Positions 1 through 12,237 of a stretch of DNA of 64,000 nucleotides are shown here, in pieces. The stretch spans positions 3,288,501 to 3,352,500 of the forward strand of contig NZ_CP088262.1 of the NCBI RefSeq assembly GCF_021117365.1, in the 5' to 3' direction. Made by a program: the position numbers and the translations under genes. The notes beneath the pieces are model-generated. The model searched no databases. It was not told where the DNA came from and worked only from the letters and a program-made list of their open reading frames with translations. Source of the stretch: Nocardioides sp. cx-173 (GTDB taxonomy: Bacteria > Actinomycetota > Actinomycetes > Propionibacteriales > Nocardioidaceae). The stretch's first letter is position 1; every line of letters starts with the position of its first letter.

Positions 1-659
1 AAGGTGGGGTCGCCGGCGGCCAGCAGGTCGAGCAGCACGGTGGGCCGCACGACGAACATCCCCGCGTTCCAGCGGAAGTCGCCCGACGCGAGGTAGCCGC
101 GGGCCACGTCCACGGACGGCTTCTCCACGAACTCGCGCACCGCGAAGGCGCCCGCGTGGGCGGGGAGCGGCTCGCCGAGGTGGATGTAGCCGAAGGCCGA
201 CGACGGGTTGGTCGGCTCGATCCCGAGCGTCACGAGCCAGCCGTCGCGCGCGACCTCGATCGCCGTACGCACGCAGTCGCGGAAGGCCTCCTCGTCGGCG
301 ATCACGTGGTCGGCCGCGAAGGAGCCCATGACGGCGTCGGGGTCGGCGCGCTCCAGCAGCGCGGCGGCCAGGCCGATCGCGGCCATCGAGTCGCGGGCCG
401 ACGGCTCGGCGAGCACCGAGCCCGCCGTCACCTCCGGCAGCTGCGCGACCACGGCCGCGCGGTGGGCGCGGCCCGTCACCACGACGAACCGGTCCTCGGC
501 CAGCGGTGCCAGCCGGTCGTAGGTCCCCTGGAGGAGCGAGCGCCCGCTGCCCGTGAGGTCGCGCAGGAACTTGGGCGACGACGCGCGAGACAGCGGCCAC
601 AGACGGGTCCCCGCGCCACCGGCCGGGATCACCGCCCAGAATCCCTCGATGGCAGACAT
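1..659 (-). CDS. manC: Mannose-1-phosphate guanylyltransferase (3' part outside window)
   Basis: This enzyme makes GDP-mannose from GTP and mannose-1-phosphate, the donor for cytoplasmic and lipid-linked mannosylation. The frame reads from an ATG at 659 to the left edge, so about 219 N-terminal residues are present and the C-terminus is missing. The nucleotide-binding signature PAGGAGTRLWPLSR is at residues 12-25. The conserved FVEKP sugar-phosphate motif is near residue 178 and FRWNAGMF near 197. These fit the GDP-mannose pyrophosphorylase branch rather than glucose-1-phosphate thymidylyltransferase. It is divergent from the TIGR03089 gene, with 60-63 bp between them. The family call is firm; mannose specificity follows from the family. 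Confidence 0.9.
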   Translation of the reverse strand, partial: MSAIEGFWAVIPAGGAGTRLWPLSRASSPKFLRDLTGSGRSLLQGTYDRLAPLAEDRFVVVTGRAHRAAVVAQLPEVTAGSVLAEPSARDSMAAIGLAAALLERADPDAVMGSFAADHVIADEEAFRDCVRTAIEVARDGWLVTLGIEPTNPSSAFGYIHLGEPLPAHAGAFAVREFVEKPSVDVARGYLASGDFRWNAGMFVVRPTVLLDLLAAGDPT

Positions 660-722
660 GGGCGCGAGCCTAGTGGCGCCACTGGTGTCCCGGTGCGGAG
701 GCCGCTCGGGGAGACTGAGGTG

Positions 723-1445
723 GTGACGACCTTCCCCGCAGTCCTGGCCCGGCGGCTCCGCGCGGACGGAGGCCGGCCGCTGGTCACCTTCTACGACGAC
801 GCGAGCGGCGAACGGGTCGAGCTGTCCGTGACGACGTACGCCAACTGGGTGGCGAAGGCCGCCTCGCTGCTGGTCGAGGAGCTGGAGCTCGAGCGGGGCG
901 ACCGGCTGCGCGTGGACCTGCCGGCGCACTGGCTGGGCCCGGTCTTCCTCGGGGCGGCCTGGACGGCCGGGCTGGTGGTGACCGACGCCGACACCCCCGA
1001 CGCGGTGGTGTGCGGCCCCGACACGCTGGACGCCTGGGCACCACGGGCCGAGGAGCTGCCGGTGCTGGCGTGCTCGCTGCTGCCCCTCGGCGTGCGGTTC
1101 GCCGAGCCGGTGCCGACGCACGTGCACGACGTGGGGGCCGAGATCTGGTCGCAGCCGGACTCGTTCGTGCCCTGGGACCCGCCGCAGGCCGACGACCCGG
1201 CCACCTGCTTCGGCGGAGTGGACGTCACCCAGGAGGAGCTGTGGAGAACGGCCGCCACCGGGACTCTCGTCACCGATGGCGGCCGCCTCCTCTCGGTGGC
1301 GAACCCGGCTTCCCCACCAGGTGTCGCCACGTTCAGCGAGCCGCTCGCGAAGGGCGGCTCACTGGTCCTGGTGGCCCATGCCGAGCGGGAACGGCTCGAG
1401 GCGACGTATGCCGCCGAGCACGCCACCGCCCGCTTCCCTGCATGA
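723..1445 (+). CDS. TIGR03089 family protein (AMP-binding-like)
   Basis: This is a 240-residue protein of the actinobacterial TIGR03089 type. It looks like a shortened relative of the acyl-adenylate (AMP-binding) N-terminal domain: ...LVTFYDD..GERVELS..T..NWVAKAA, then LE.GDR..VDLPAHW. I see no complete phosphate-binding loop and no C-terminal lid domain, so it is probably not a normal ligase. The frame is open far upstream, but that stretch is antisense to the guanylyltransferase. I place the start at one of two adjacent GTG codons (720 or 723), just after that gene's start. Its function is unknown. It sits beside envelope genes. Confidence 0.75.
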   Translation: MTTFPAVLARRLRADGGRPLVTFYDDASGERVELSVTTYANWVAKAASLLVEELELERGDRLRVDLPAHWLGPVFLGAAWTAGLVVTDADTPDAVVCGPDTLDAWAPRAEELPVLACSLLPLGVRFAEPVPTHVHDVGAEIWSQPDSFVPWDPPQADDPATCFGGVDVTQEELWRTAATGTLVTDGGRLLSVANPASPPGVATFSEPLAKGGSLVLVAHAERERLEATYAAEHATARFPA

Positions 1446-1467
1446 GCCCAGGACGTCTCTGGGACTG

Positions 1468-4323
1468 CTAGCCCGCCAGGTCGTAGCCCCCCATCCCCTC
1501 GGCGAGGAACCGGCGTGCTCCGACGCCCGCGGCGGTGAGGGGCAGCAGGTAGAGGTAGCCGGTGGCCCGCTCGCGCACGATCAGGTCGGAGTGCCCGGTG
1601 AGGCCGATGTCGCTGATCCCCACCACCCAGTCGTACGGCGTGAGGTCCACCGACAGCGTCTTGGCCCCGGTCAGCCCGCCCGGCCCGTTGCCCGGGCTCA
1701 CCCGCAGCCGGGTGCCGGTGCGGAACAGCGAGTCCGGGGCGCCGTCGGCGTCCCATCGGCCCACCGGGATCTGCCGGCTCGCCGTGACCCGGCCGGCCGC
1801 GACGTAGGCGGCGGCCAGCCCCTGGGTGCCCAGTCCCGGGTAGATCATCATCGACCCGCCCGTGGGCTGGCCCATGAGGTCCGGCCAGCCGTCGCCGGTC
1901 ATGTCGCCGACCGCCGCCAGGAGCTGCACCTTCTTGAAGCCCTTGGCCAGGAGCCGCAGCGGGCCGAACCGGCCCCTGCCGTCGCCGAGGCGCAGGTACA
2001 GGTTGCCGTTGCTCTTGTTGCGCGTGACCATGTCGCCGTGGCCGTCGCGGTTCCAGTCGCCGGCGTTGAGCACCGTGTCGGCGTTGGCGAGGTTGATGCC
2101 GGTGGCGAGGGGGGCTCCGGTCTCCCACGTGTTGCGGTTGGCGAAGAGCACCACCGTCCCCCCGCGGCGCGCAATGAGGTCGGGGGCGCCGCCGGCCACC
2201 AGCGGGGCGCCGCTCAGCGCGCCGACGGTCTTGGTGCGCACGATCGGGCCGAGCGCATGCCCGTAGGTGCCGTTGCCGCGACCCGGCAGCACGTAGCCGA
2301 GCTTGGTGTCCCCGCGGCGTACGTACAGGTCGGCCCGCCCATCGGCGTTGTAGTCGCCGAGCCCGGTGATCGTGTCGAACGGCGTCCAGCCCCGCGCCAC
2401 CACCACCCGCTTCTTGAACTTGGCTCCCGCAAGCCCGGCGTGCAGGTACATCGTGCCGGTGCCGCGTTCGCGGCCCAGCAGGTCGACGTGCCCGTCGCCG
2501 TTGACGTCGCCGGCTCCGACGATCCTGTCGTAGGTCCCCCAGGCGGTGCCCACGAGACCGCGCTTGGTGAAGGAGCCACCACCGGCGCCGAGGAACGCGT
2601 TGAGCCGGCCGGCCGCGGTGCGCGCGACGAGGTCGTTGCGGCCGTCTCGGTCGAGGTCGCCGACCGCTGTGATCGCGTCGTGGCCGGCGAAGGCGCGGGT
2701 CTGCTTGACCAGCGCGCCGAAGGCGCCGGTGTTGTTGCCCGGCAGGACGCCGCCCGTCCCGTCCTTCGAACGCACGAACAAGTCGCCCTTGCGGTCCCCG
2801 GTCAGGTCGGGCGAGGCCACCACGGTGTCGAGACCCTCAGCGCCGGTGAGGACGGTCTTGGCCGGGGCGATGGTCGTGAGCCCACCGGTGGGCACCACGT
2901 AGCCCATCTTGTCGGTGGCGTTGCGCACGATCAGGTCGGGGTGCGGCGTGGAGGCGAGGTTCGACTCGAGCTCGCGACCGGTCCAGCCGCGCTGGGCGGC
3001 GGTGGCCAGCTCCCGGATCTTGGGGATCTTGGCGTAGAGGTACTTGCCCGGGCACGCGGTGGACCCGGCGTCGCGGTGGCCGTTGATGGCGCGGAAGCTC
3101 TTCTTCCCCACGCGCTGCGACGGCGAGGACGCCGTCACCCCGTGCAGGGACAGCTTCCAGGCGAACAGCGCGCCGTAGGCCTGCACCATCGCCGCCGGCG
3201 GCTGCTTGATGTCGAAGTTGCCGATCGCCGACATGGCGAACGCGTAGTCGTTGTAGCCCAGGGTGTGCGCCCCGACCACCGGGCGGTCCACGCCGCCGGC
3301 GCGCCCCTCCCAGATCCGGCCGAAGCGGTCGACGAGGTAGTTGTAGCCGATGTCGGACCAGCCTCGGGACCTGGTGTGGTACGCGTAGATGCTGCGCAGG
3401 AGCCCGGGGACCTCGGCCTGCGAGTAGTCGTTGGCGTTGACCGTGTGGTGCACGAAGCCGGCGTGCACCTCGAAGTAGTGCAACGACCCCTTGTCGCGCA
3501 TCCGCTCGTCGGCACCCCACTGGGCCCGCGAGTAGATGACGGGCTTCGGCGTGAACGTCGCGGCCTGCAGGTCGATCGCCCCCTCGGCGTCGCCGGTGTC
3601 CTCGGCCGGCGCCTGCGGCACCGCCACCGCGCCGGCCGCGCCGGTCGGCGCGGCCTCACGGGTGTCGATCTCCGGGGCCTCGACCGTGGTGGCCTCGGGC
3701 TCGCCGGGCGCGATCACGGCCAGACGCAGGTCGGGAGGCGCCGCACCGTCAGTGGTGGTGACCTTGACCTGGACCTCGTCGACATCGCCGACGAGCAGAG
3801 CGTCGGTGCCCGGCCGGGCGTTCCTGGCCTCCGCGCTGCGGGGGTCCGGGCCGTGGTCGGCGTCGTACTGGACGGGCATCCACTCGGTCCACGCGTCCGC
3901 GGTCTCGGTGCGCACGTGGACCTGGATCGCCTCCTCCGTGAGCTGCTTGCCGTGCTCCCACGTGACGCCGACGGCGCCGTAGCCGGTCACCTTCTGCGGG
4001 AGGCTGGTGAGCTCGCTGCCACGGCCCTTGCCCGGGACGACCCGGGCCTGGAGGCTGCCGGTCGCGACCCGGCCGCGCACGCCCGACGGTGCGGTGAGCG
4101 GCACCTCGGTGACGACCGGGTCCACGACGCCCGCGGGCAGCACGGACTTCATCGTGGTGGTCTTGGCGTACGCCGCGAGCGCGGTGGGCGCCGAGGTGAC
4201 CGGCTCCCGCTGCACCACGTCGAGGGAGACGACGTTGGCGGCGGGCACGAGGACGGCACAGACCAGGCCGAGCGTCAGCAGCTGCTGGCACACGGTGACG
4301 AAACGGGCTTGGTGAGAAGGCAT
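1468..4323 (-). CDS. Secreted PGRP-type N-acetylmuramoyl-L-alanine amidase with FG-GAP repeats
   Basis: This is an exported peptidoglycan amidase predicted to cut between MurNAc and the stem peptide. An N-terminal hydrophobic segment (about residues 10-32) acts as signal peptide or anchor. A low-complexity Pro/Ala/Glu stretch precedes the PGRP/amidase_2 domain (about 260-430). The Zn ligands are visible: His in VHHT (about 291), His in GHRD (about 416) and Cys in TACPG (about 424), with a Tyr in YNYLVD. The last 450 or so residues hold FG-GAP/VCBS repeats with acidic turns such as DVNGDGHVDL, DYNADGRADL and DWNRDGHGDM, probably a beta-propeller for wall binding. An ATG at 4323 has GGAG about 8 bases upstream; an in-frame start at 4374 is possible. 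Confidence 0.9.
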   Translation of the reverse strand: MPSHQARFVTVCQQLLTLGLVCAVLVPAANVVSLDVVQREPVTSAPTALAAYAKTTTMKSVLPAGVVDPVVTEVPLTAPSGVRGRVATGSLQARVVPGKGRGSELTSLPQKVTGYGAVGVTWEHGKQLTEEAIQVHVRTETADAWTEWMPVQYDADHGPDPRSAEARNARPGTDALLVGDVDEVQVKVTTTDGAAPPDLRLAVIAPGEPEATTVEAPEIDTREAAPTGAAGAVAVPQAPAEDTGDAEGAIDLQAATFTPKPVIYSRAQWGADERMRDKGSLHYFEVHAGFVHHTVNANDYSQAEVPGLLRSIYAYHTRSRGWSDIGYNYLVDRFGRIWEGRAGGVDRPVVGAHTLGYNDYAFAMSAIGNFDIKQPPAAMVQAYGALFAWKLSLHGVTASSPSQRVGKKSFRAINGHRDAGSTACPGKYLYAKIPKIRELATAAQRGWTGRELESNLASTPHPDLIVRNATDKMGYVVPTGGLTTIAPAKTVLTGAEGLDTVVASPDLTGDRKGDLFVRSKDGTGGVLPGNNTGAFGALVKQTRAFAGHDAITAVGDLDRDGRNDLVARTAAGRLNAFLGAGGGSFTKRGLVGTAWGTYDRIVGAGDVNGDGHVDLLGRERGTGTMYLHAGLAGAKFKKRVVVARGWTPFDTITGLGDYNADGRADLYVRRGDTKLGYVLPGRGNGTYGHALGPIVRTKTVGALSGAPLVAGGAPDLIARRGGTVVLFANRNTWETGAPLATGINLANADTVLNAGDWNRDGHGDMVTRNKSNGNLYLRLGDGRGRFGPLRLLAKGFKKVQLLAAVGDMTGDGWPDLMGQPTGGSMMIYPGLGTQGLAAAYVAAGRVTASRQIPVGRWDADGAPDSLFRTGTRLRVSPGNGPGGLTGAKTLSVDLTPYDWVVGISDIGLTGHSDLIVRERATGYLYLLPLTAAGVGARRFLAEGMGGYDLAG

Positions 4324-4367
4324 TTTCAACGGCTCCAGTGCGAGGGGAAGATTCACACGAGCCGCAA

Positions 4368-4385
4368 CTGTCACATGCGTAACAG
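4368..4385. promoter_or_regulatory. CRP/GlxR-like imperfect palindrome upstream of the amidase
   Basis: The 18 bases CTGTCACATGCGTAACAG fit TGTNA-N6-TNACA, the general form of CRP/FNR-family (GlxR-like) sites, with one mismatch per half-site against the best consensus. It lies 45 bp upstream of the chosen amidase ATG and within the 162-bp gap shared with the divergent GT61 gene. Further upstream on the minus strand is a TTGACA hexamer, but no good -10 sits at the right distance. An adenylate cyclase is encoded at 39695-40669, so cAMP control is conceivable. This rests on the pattern alone. Confidence 0.25.
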
Positions 4386-4485
4386 GGCTCCGCCTAGAGG
4401 ATCTGAGTAACTACAATCGTGTAATTTCCAGTCGACACGCCGACGAGCTGAAGATTTGTCAAGCCGAGCCACTTAGTTTGAGTCA

Positions 4486-6108
4486 GTGGCCACTCCCCCC
4501 ACCGTCGCGATCGGGCAGGTGCTGAACGGGCTACGTCTCCCGAGCGGCGCGCAGGTCGCCGTGGCGGACCGCATCGGCAGCGATGAGCGGGAGGACATCG
4601 TCACCGCGTTCGGCGCGGTCGTGCTCGACATCTGGCGCTCCCCCGGCGAGCTGGCCGTGGATCTCGCCGCCCGGGGGCCCTTCGACGCCGTCGTGGACCT
4701 GACCCCGGCCGGGAACGCCGTCGAGCGCCTGCGCGTCGCGCTCGCCCACCTACGCCCCGGCGGCCACGCCGTGCTGCGGGTGCCGGTGACCGGCCCTGCC
4801 CGCGCCGACCTCCTGGCGCTGGTCGAGCAGGTGCGCTCGCTGGCCGCGAGCGGCCGGGTGGCCCCGCCGACCTTCGGGCGGGAGCGGGGACGTGCCGACG
4901 AGGAGCGCGACCTGCACGCCCTGGCCGCGGGGACGGCCCTGCGGGTGAAGGGACGCTTCCTTGTGGCGACCCAGTCCGCGGACGTGCGCGCCCCTGTGCC
5001 GGAGCGCCGGCTGGATGAGCTGCTCACGAAGGCGCCGGAGCGCGGGCGGACCCTGCACACGGTGCCCGCGGTGACCTGGGAGGCCCGCGGACGCTTCGCC
5101 AGCAGCCTGCCCGGTGACGACCGCCGTCACTCGTACGCGGCGCCGCAGCTCGCGCTGCGCGAGCTGCACGCCGTCCTGTGCCTGCCCCACCAGATCGCGG
5201 TGCAGGGCCACGTCGTCCTCCCGGCCAGCTTCCGCAACGTGGTACGGCCGCGGCCGCGCTCGCGCTGGCTGGTCGAGTGGTCGCGCCACAGCGTCCTCGC
5301 GCCCGAGGCGGCCAGCGACCCGACGCCGCTGGCCGGACCGCACTACTACGCCGACAACGTGAACCGCGGCCACTTCGGGCACGCGGTCACCGAGCAGCTG
5401 TCCATGCTGTGGGGGTGGGATCACGCCCTGGCGGAGCACCCGGACCTACGGCTGCTGGTCACCAGCCCTTCGGGCGCCCCGCTGGCCGAGTGGGAGCTCG
5501 AGCTCCTCGAGGCAGCCGGCGTCGACCGCGCACGGGTCACGGTGGCCACGGGCCCCACCCTCGGCGAGACCCTCATGACCGGGACCCCCGGCTACGCGAT
5601 CGGCTCCTACGTCCACCCCGAGCTGCGCAGGCTCTACGACCGCGTCGTCACCAGCCTGGCTGACCGCGCCCCCGCCGGACCCCGCCCCCGCCGGCTATTC
5701 CTGACCCGCGCTCACGACACCCGCGCCTGTCACAACGCCGAGGAGGTCGAGGAACTCTTCCGCGCCCACGGCTTCGAGGTCACCCGCCCCGAGCAGCACA
5801 GCCTGCCCAAGCAGCTCGCGCTGGTCCGAGCCGCCGACGTGGTGGCCGGGTTCGCGGGCAGCGGGCTGTTCCCCGTCGGCCTCCTGCGAGAGCCCGCCAC
5901 CGTCATCGTCGTCGGCTCCGACACCTACCCGATGCTCAACGAGCGCCAGCTGTGTGCCTTCGCCGGCCACGACCTGCGCCTCGTCCGCTGCCGCGCCGAC
6001 ATCCACACCGAGCACTACAGCCTCGAGTCGTTCCACTCGCCCTTCACCTTCGACCCCCAGCGCGAGGGCCGCTTCCTCGCCCACGTCCTCGACGGCCTGA
6101 CCGCCTAG
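4486..6108 (+). CDS. Glycosyltransferase family 61 (DUF563) protein with methyltransferase-like N-terminus
   Basis: This is a 540-residue predicted polysaccharide glycosyltransferase. The C-terminal half is of GT61/DUF563 type: DN.NRGHFGHAVTEQL near residues 290-305, then RRLFLTR, and near the end ...LPKQLALVRAADVVAGFAGSGLFPVGLL, the usual donor-binding end of the family. The first 150 residues resemble a worn SAM-methyltransferase fold (FDAVVDLTP...LRPGGHAVLRVPV) without a clear glycine-rich SAM loop. The start is a GTG at 4486. A TAGTTT hexamer ends 6 bases before it, so the mRNA may be leaderless. The gene converges on the galactofuranan export operon. Acceptor and donor are unknown. Confidence 0.8.
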   Translation: MATPPTVAIGQVLNGLRLPSGAQVAVADRIGSDEREDIVTAFGAVVLDIWRSPGELAVDLAARGPFDAVVDLTPAGNAVERLRVALAHLRPGGHAVLRVPVTGPARADLLALVEQVRSLAASGRVAPPTFGRERGRADEERDLHALAAGTALRVKGRFLVATQSADVRAPVPERRLDELLTKAPERGRTLHTVPAVTWEARGRFASSLPGDDRRHSYAAPQLALRELHAVLCLPHQIAVQGHVVLPASFRNVVRPRPRSRWLVEWSRHSVLAPEAASDPTPLAGPHYYADNVNRGHFGHAVTEQLSMLWGWDHALAEHPDLRLLVTSPSGAPLAEWELELLEAAGVDRARVTVATGPTLGETLMTGTPGYAIGSYVHPELRRLYDRVVTSLADRAPAGPRPRRLFLTRAHDTRACHNAEEVEELFRAHGFEVTRPEQHSLPKQLALVRAADVVAGFAGSGLFPVGLLREPATVIVVGSDTYPMLNERQLCAFAGHDLRLVRCRADIHTEHYSLESFHSPFTFDPQREGRFLAHVLDGLTA

Positions 6109-6125
6109 TCCGCGGAGGTCGAGGG

Positions 6126-6917
6126 TCAGATGTCGTTGCCGATGGCCTCGTCGACCTCGTCGCTCTCGTTGTCCTTGCCGTCGTCGTACTTGAGGTAGCG
6201 GATGCCGGCGTTGACGCCGCCGTCGAAGCCGACGCGGCCCTTCTCGAGGACGATGACCCGGTCGCACATCTGACGGACGGAGCCCGCCGAGTGGCTGACG
6301 TAGAAGAGGGTGCGTCCGCTGTCGCGGACCTCCTGCATCTTCTCCATGCACTTGCGCCGGAACGGACGGTCGCCGACGGCCAGGGCCTCGTCGGCCAGGA
6401 AGATGTCGGAGTCGACGTGGATGGCCACCGAGAACCCCAGGCGGGCGAACATGCCCGAGGAGTAGTTGCCGACCGGGCTGTCCAGGAACCGGCCGATGTC
6501 GGCGAACTCGACGATCTCGTCGAACTTCCGCTTCGTCTCCTGCTCCGTCATCCCGAGTACGGCGGCGTTGAGGTAGATGTTGTCGCGCCCGTTGAGCTGG
6601 GGGTGGAAGCCGGCGCCGGTGGCGATCAACCCGGCGATCCGGCCGCGGGTGAGGACCTTGCCCGAGTCGGGCCGCATGACGCCCTGGACCAGTTTGAGCA
6701 GCGTGCTCTTGCCCGAGCCGTTGAGGCCCATCAGGCCGATCGACTCACCCTGCTCGACGGTGAAGCTGACGTCCTCGAGGGCGCGGAAGGTGTCGCTGAT
6801 GTCGCGCCCCTTCATCAGCGCGACGCTCATCTGCTTCAGGGTGCGGTGGTAGCGGAGCGTGAACTCCTTCGTGACGTCGTCGATCACGATCGAGGTGGAG
6901 GCGGGGTAGGAGGTCAT
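6126..6917 (-). CDS. Polysaccharide ABC exporter, ATP-binding subunit (Wzt/TagH/Rv3781 type)
   Basis: This is the cytoplasmic ATPase of a two-gene exporter for lipid-linked polysaccharide. In 263 residues it shows Walker A GLNGSGKST (64-72), the signature NYSSGM, the downstream ...SDIFLADEALAVGD segment typical of the TagH/Wzt subfamily, and a switch His in YVSHS. It ends in a short acidic tail rather than the carbohydrate-binding domain of long Wzt proteins. Its ATG at 6917 shares one base with the permease stop (TGATG), so the two are translationally coupled. Being in an operon with glfT2-like and glf genes, it most likely exports a galactofuranose polymer, like mycobacterial Rv3781-Rv3783. 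The substrate is inferred from context. Confidence 0.9.
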   Translation of the reverse strand: MTSYPASTSIVIDDVTKEFTLRYHRTLKQMSVALMKGRDISDTFRALEDVSFTVEQGESIGLMGLNGSGKSTLLKLVQGVMRPDSGKVLTRGRIAGLIATGAGFHPQLNGRDNIYLNAAVLGMTEQETKRKFDEIVEFADIGRFLDSPVGNYSSGMFARLGFSVAIHVDSDIFLADEALAVGDRPFRRKCMEKMQEVRDSGRTLFYVSHSAGSVRQMCDRVIVLEKGRVGFDGGVNAGIRYLKYDDGKDNESDEVDEAIGNDI

Positions 6918-7793
6918 CAGAGGCGCTCCGGGATCCGGTTCTCGAAGCGGCGGAAGACGAGCTGGCCGATCACCAGCATCACGAATCCGACGCCGAGGGC
7001 CAGGAAGGAGTAGGAGTAGAGGTTGTCCGGGATGTGGATGGCCTGGGTCGCCTCGGGGTCGCTCGTGGTCCCGACCCAGAACGCCTGCTGGACCAGCAGC
7101 ACCGCGTCGGCGACCGGGTTGAACAGGTAGTAGCCCGCGGCGGCGCCAAAGCGGTCCTCCACCAGGCTGAAGGGGTAGATCATGGGGACGCCGAAGCGCA
7201 CGAAGTTGCTGAGGATGGTCACGAAGCTGCCGACGTCGCGCATGAACACGTTGGCCACGCTGAAGACCAGCGCGAGCCCGGTGCCGAGCAGGCAGATGAT
7301 GCCCAGCGCCAGCACGAACCCAAGCAGGGCGACCGGGTCCGGCGTCCAGCCGCAGGAGACGCAGATGATCAGGAGCACGATCAGCTGCGGCCCGATGTGG
7401 TACAGCGAGACCATCATCGAGGCCACCGGGAACATCTCCCGTGGCACCGCCATCTTGCGCACCAGCGCCTTGTTGCGCACGATCGAGCGGGTGCCGGCGT
7501 TGAACGTCTCCACGAAGAACTGGACGACGATCAGCCCGCAGAACACGTGCACGGCGAACATCTCGGTCCCGCGGTCCATGATCTTGCCCATGACGAACCA
7601 GAAGATGAACAGCTGCGAGAGCGGGTTGATGTAGGACCACAGGAACCCGAGCGCCGAGGCCTGGTAGCGAGCGTTGACCTCACGCCGTACGAGCAGGCGC
7701 AGCAGGTAGCGCCGCCGGAAGACCTCCAGGAGGCCCGCCGACGGGGACGGGCTCACCAGGGGCGCGTCGACGATGCGCCGGGGGGCCTCGACC

Positions 7794-7801
<8 letters not shown>
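6917..7801 (-). CDS. Polysaccharide ABC exporter, permease subunit (Wzm/TagG/Rv3783 type)
   Basis: This is a 294-residue ABC-2 membrane protein that forms the transmembrane channel for the preceding ATPase. It has a basic amphipathic N-terminus (RRRYLLRLLVRREVNARYQASALGFLW is spread over residues 29-55). About six transmembrane segments follow, including hydrophobic runs near 60-80, 110-135, 145-170 and 260-280. The ATG at 7801 lies 8 bases inside the end of the upstream glfT2-like gene. It probably moves undecaprenyl-linked galactan to the outer membrane face. The family assignment is firm; the cargo is inferred from its neighbours. Confidence 0.9.
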
Positions 7802-10987
<3,186 letters not shown>

Positions 10988-11094
10988 TCAGTCTACGGAT
11001 CGGTGGTGGCCAGGACCCACTTCCCACGCACCCCGCATGATGCGTGTCACATTTGGATGAGGCGCCGAGGCGGGGGTCGTTCTAGGCTGTCCCG

Positions 11095-12237
11095 GTGCAG
11101 GTGCGAATGGCGTCCCGGTCCCTAGGCGAGGACTTCCGTTATGCCTGGCTCGCCGGGCTCCTCATGGCGGGGGCCACGCTCCTCATCGCCTGGCTCGAGG
11201 ACCTGCCCATCCGCGACCCGGACGGCCTGATCCCGGGCTACATCCGCTTCCCGGCGATCGTGCTGGGCGCCATCTCCCTCGACATCGTGCCGCGGGCCCT
11301 GTGGCGGGCCCGCCGCGCTCCCCTGTCGCTGTGGAAGGTGCTCCGGGAGATCACCCGGGAGCGGTGGCCGGCGTCGCACTGGCGCTTCGCCTTGGGTGGG
11401 GTCATGGCCTGGTACCTCTGCTACGCCACCTTCCGCAACCTGAAGAGCTTCGTGCCGTTCGTCCACGCGGAGGGGGGCGCGCCCTTCACGGCGACCGACA
11501 ACGTCTACGACACCACCATGGCCCGCCTCGACAAGCTCCTGTGGCTCGGCAACGACCCCGCCCAGGCGCTGCACGACATCCTCGGCACCGGCTTCGCCGC
11601 GCACCTGTTCTCCGCGGTCTACATCATCTGGATCGTCCTGGTCCCGGTGTCGATCGCGATCGCGCTGGTCTGGACCCGGCACACGGCCGCCGGCTCCTGG
11701 TACGTCACCGCCGTCGCGTTCGACTGGGCATTCGGCGCGGTCATCTACCTGCTGTTCCCGTCGGTCGGACCGATCTACTCCGACCCCAAGACGTTCGCCG
11801 GCCTCCCCGAGACCTGGGTCACCCAGCTCCAGGCGAGCATGTGGGACGACCGCCTGGCCGTCGTCGGCGACGTGGTCGGGTCCGGCACGCTGCAGACGAT
11901 CGCGGCGTTCGCGTCGCTGCACGTGGGGATCATGGTGACGATCTGCCTCATCGTGGAGTACGTCGGTCTCGCGCGGTGGCTGCGGGTGGCGGCATGGGTG
12001 TTCCTGGTGCTCACCGTGTTCTCCACGGTCTACCTGGGCTGGCACTTCTTCATCGACGCGATCGCGGGCGCCGCACTCGGCGCGTCCACCGTCTGGCTGG
12101 CGGCCATGGCCACGGGCAACCGGGTCGGGCTGCGGCCGCGCCTGAGGCGCGAGGAGCCCGGCGACGACTCCCTGGTCGAGGCCGCGCCGGCCCCGCGGGT
12201 CAGCCAGGACCAGGACCAGGACCCGGCGCCGCGCTGA
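11095..12237 (+). CDS. PAP2-family membrane phosphatase
   Basis: This is a polytopic membrane protein of 380 residues with the PAP2_3 signature: LFPSVGPIY, then FASLHVGI (Ser-x-His-x-Gly) and GWHFFIDAIAGA carrying the last catalytic His and an Asp. Such enzymes remove or exchange phosphate groups on lipid or isoprenoid phosphates, or act like inositol-phosphoceramide synthases. It is divergent from glf by about 110 bp. Mycobacterial galactan/arabinan loci also carry a PAP2 protein (Rv3807c), which suggests a role in polyprenyl-phosphate recycling, but this protein is more than twice as long. The start may be the GTG at 11095 or an ATG at 11107. Its last 38 bp overlap the convergent GT2 gene. 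Confidence 0.8.
   Translation: MQVRMASRSLGEDFRYAWLAGLLMAGATLLIAWLEDLPIRDPDGLIPGYIRFPAIVLGAISLDIVPRALWRARRAPLSLWKVLREITRERWPASHWRFALGGVMAWYLCYATFRNLKSFVPFVHAEGGAPFTATDNVYDTTMARLDKLLWLGNDPAQALHDILGTGFAAHLFSAVYIIWIVLVPVSIAIALVWTRHTAAGSWYVTAVAFDWAFGAVIYLLFPSVGPIYSDPKTFAGLPETWVTQLQASMWDDRLAVVGDVVGSGTLQTIAAFASLHVGIMVTICLIVEYVGLARWLRVAAWVFLVLTVFSTVYLGWHFFIDAIAGAALGASTVWLAAMATGNRVGLRPRLRREEPGDDSLVEAAPAPRVSQDQDQDPAPR

Noticed and set aside
1276..4410. Very long plus-strand open frame opposite the amidase
   Set aside because: The translation is Arg/Gly/Val-biased with no family motif, while the minus-strand frame has a complete amidase with zinc ligands. It is an antisense shadow of GC-rich coding DNA.
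4324..4485. c-di-AMP (ydaO-type) riboswitch before the amidase
   Set aside because: Such riboswitches are common before actinobacterial wall hydrolases, but this gap is too short and I cannot find the conserved paired elements.
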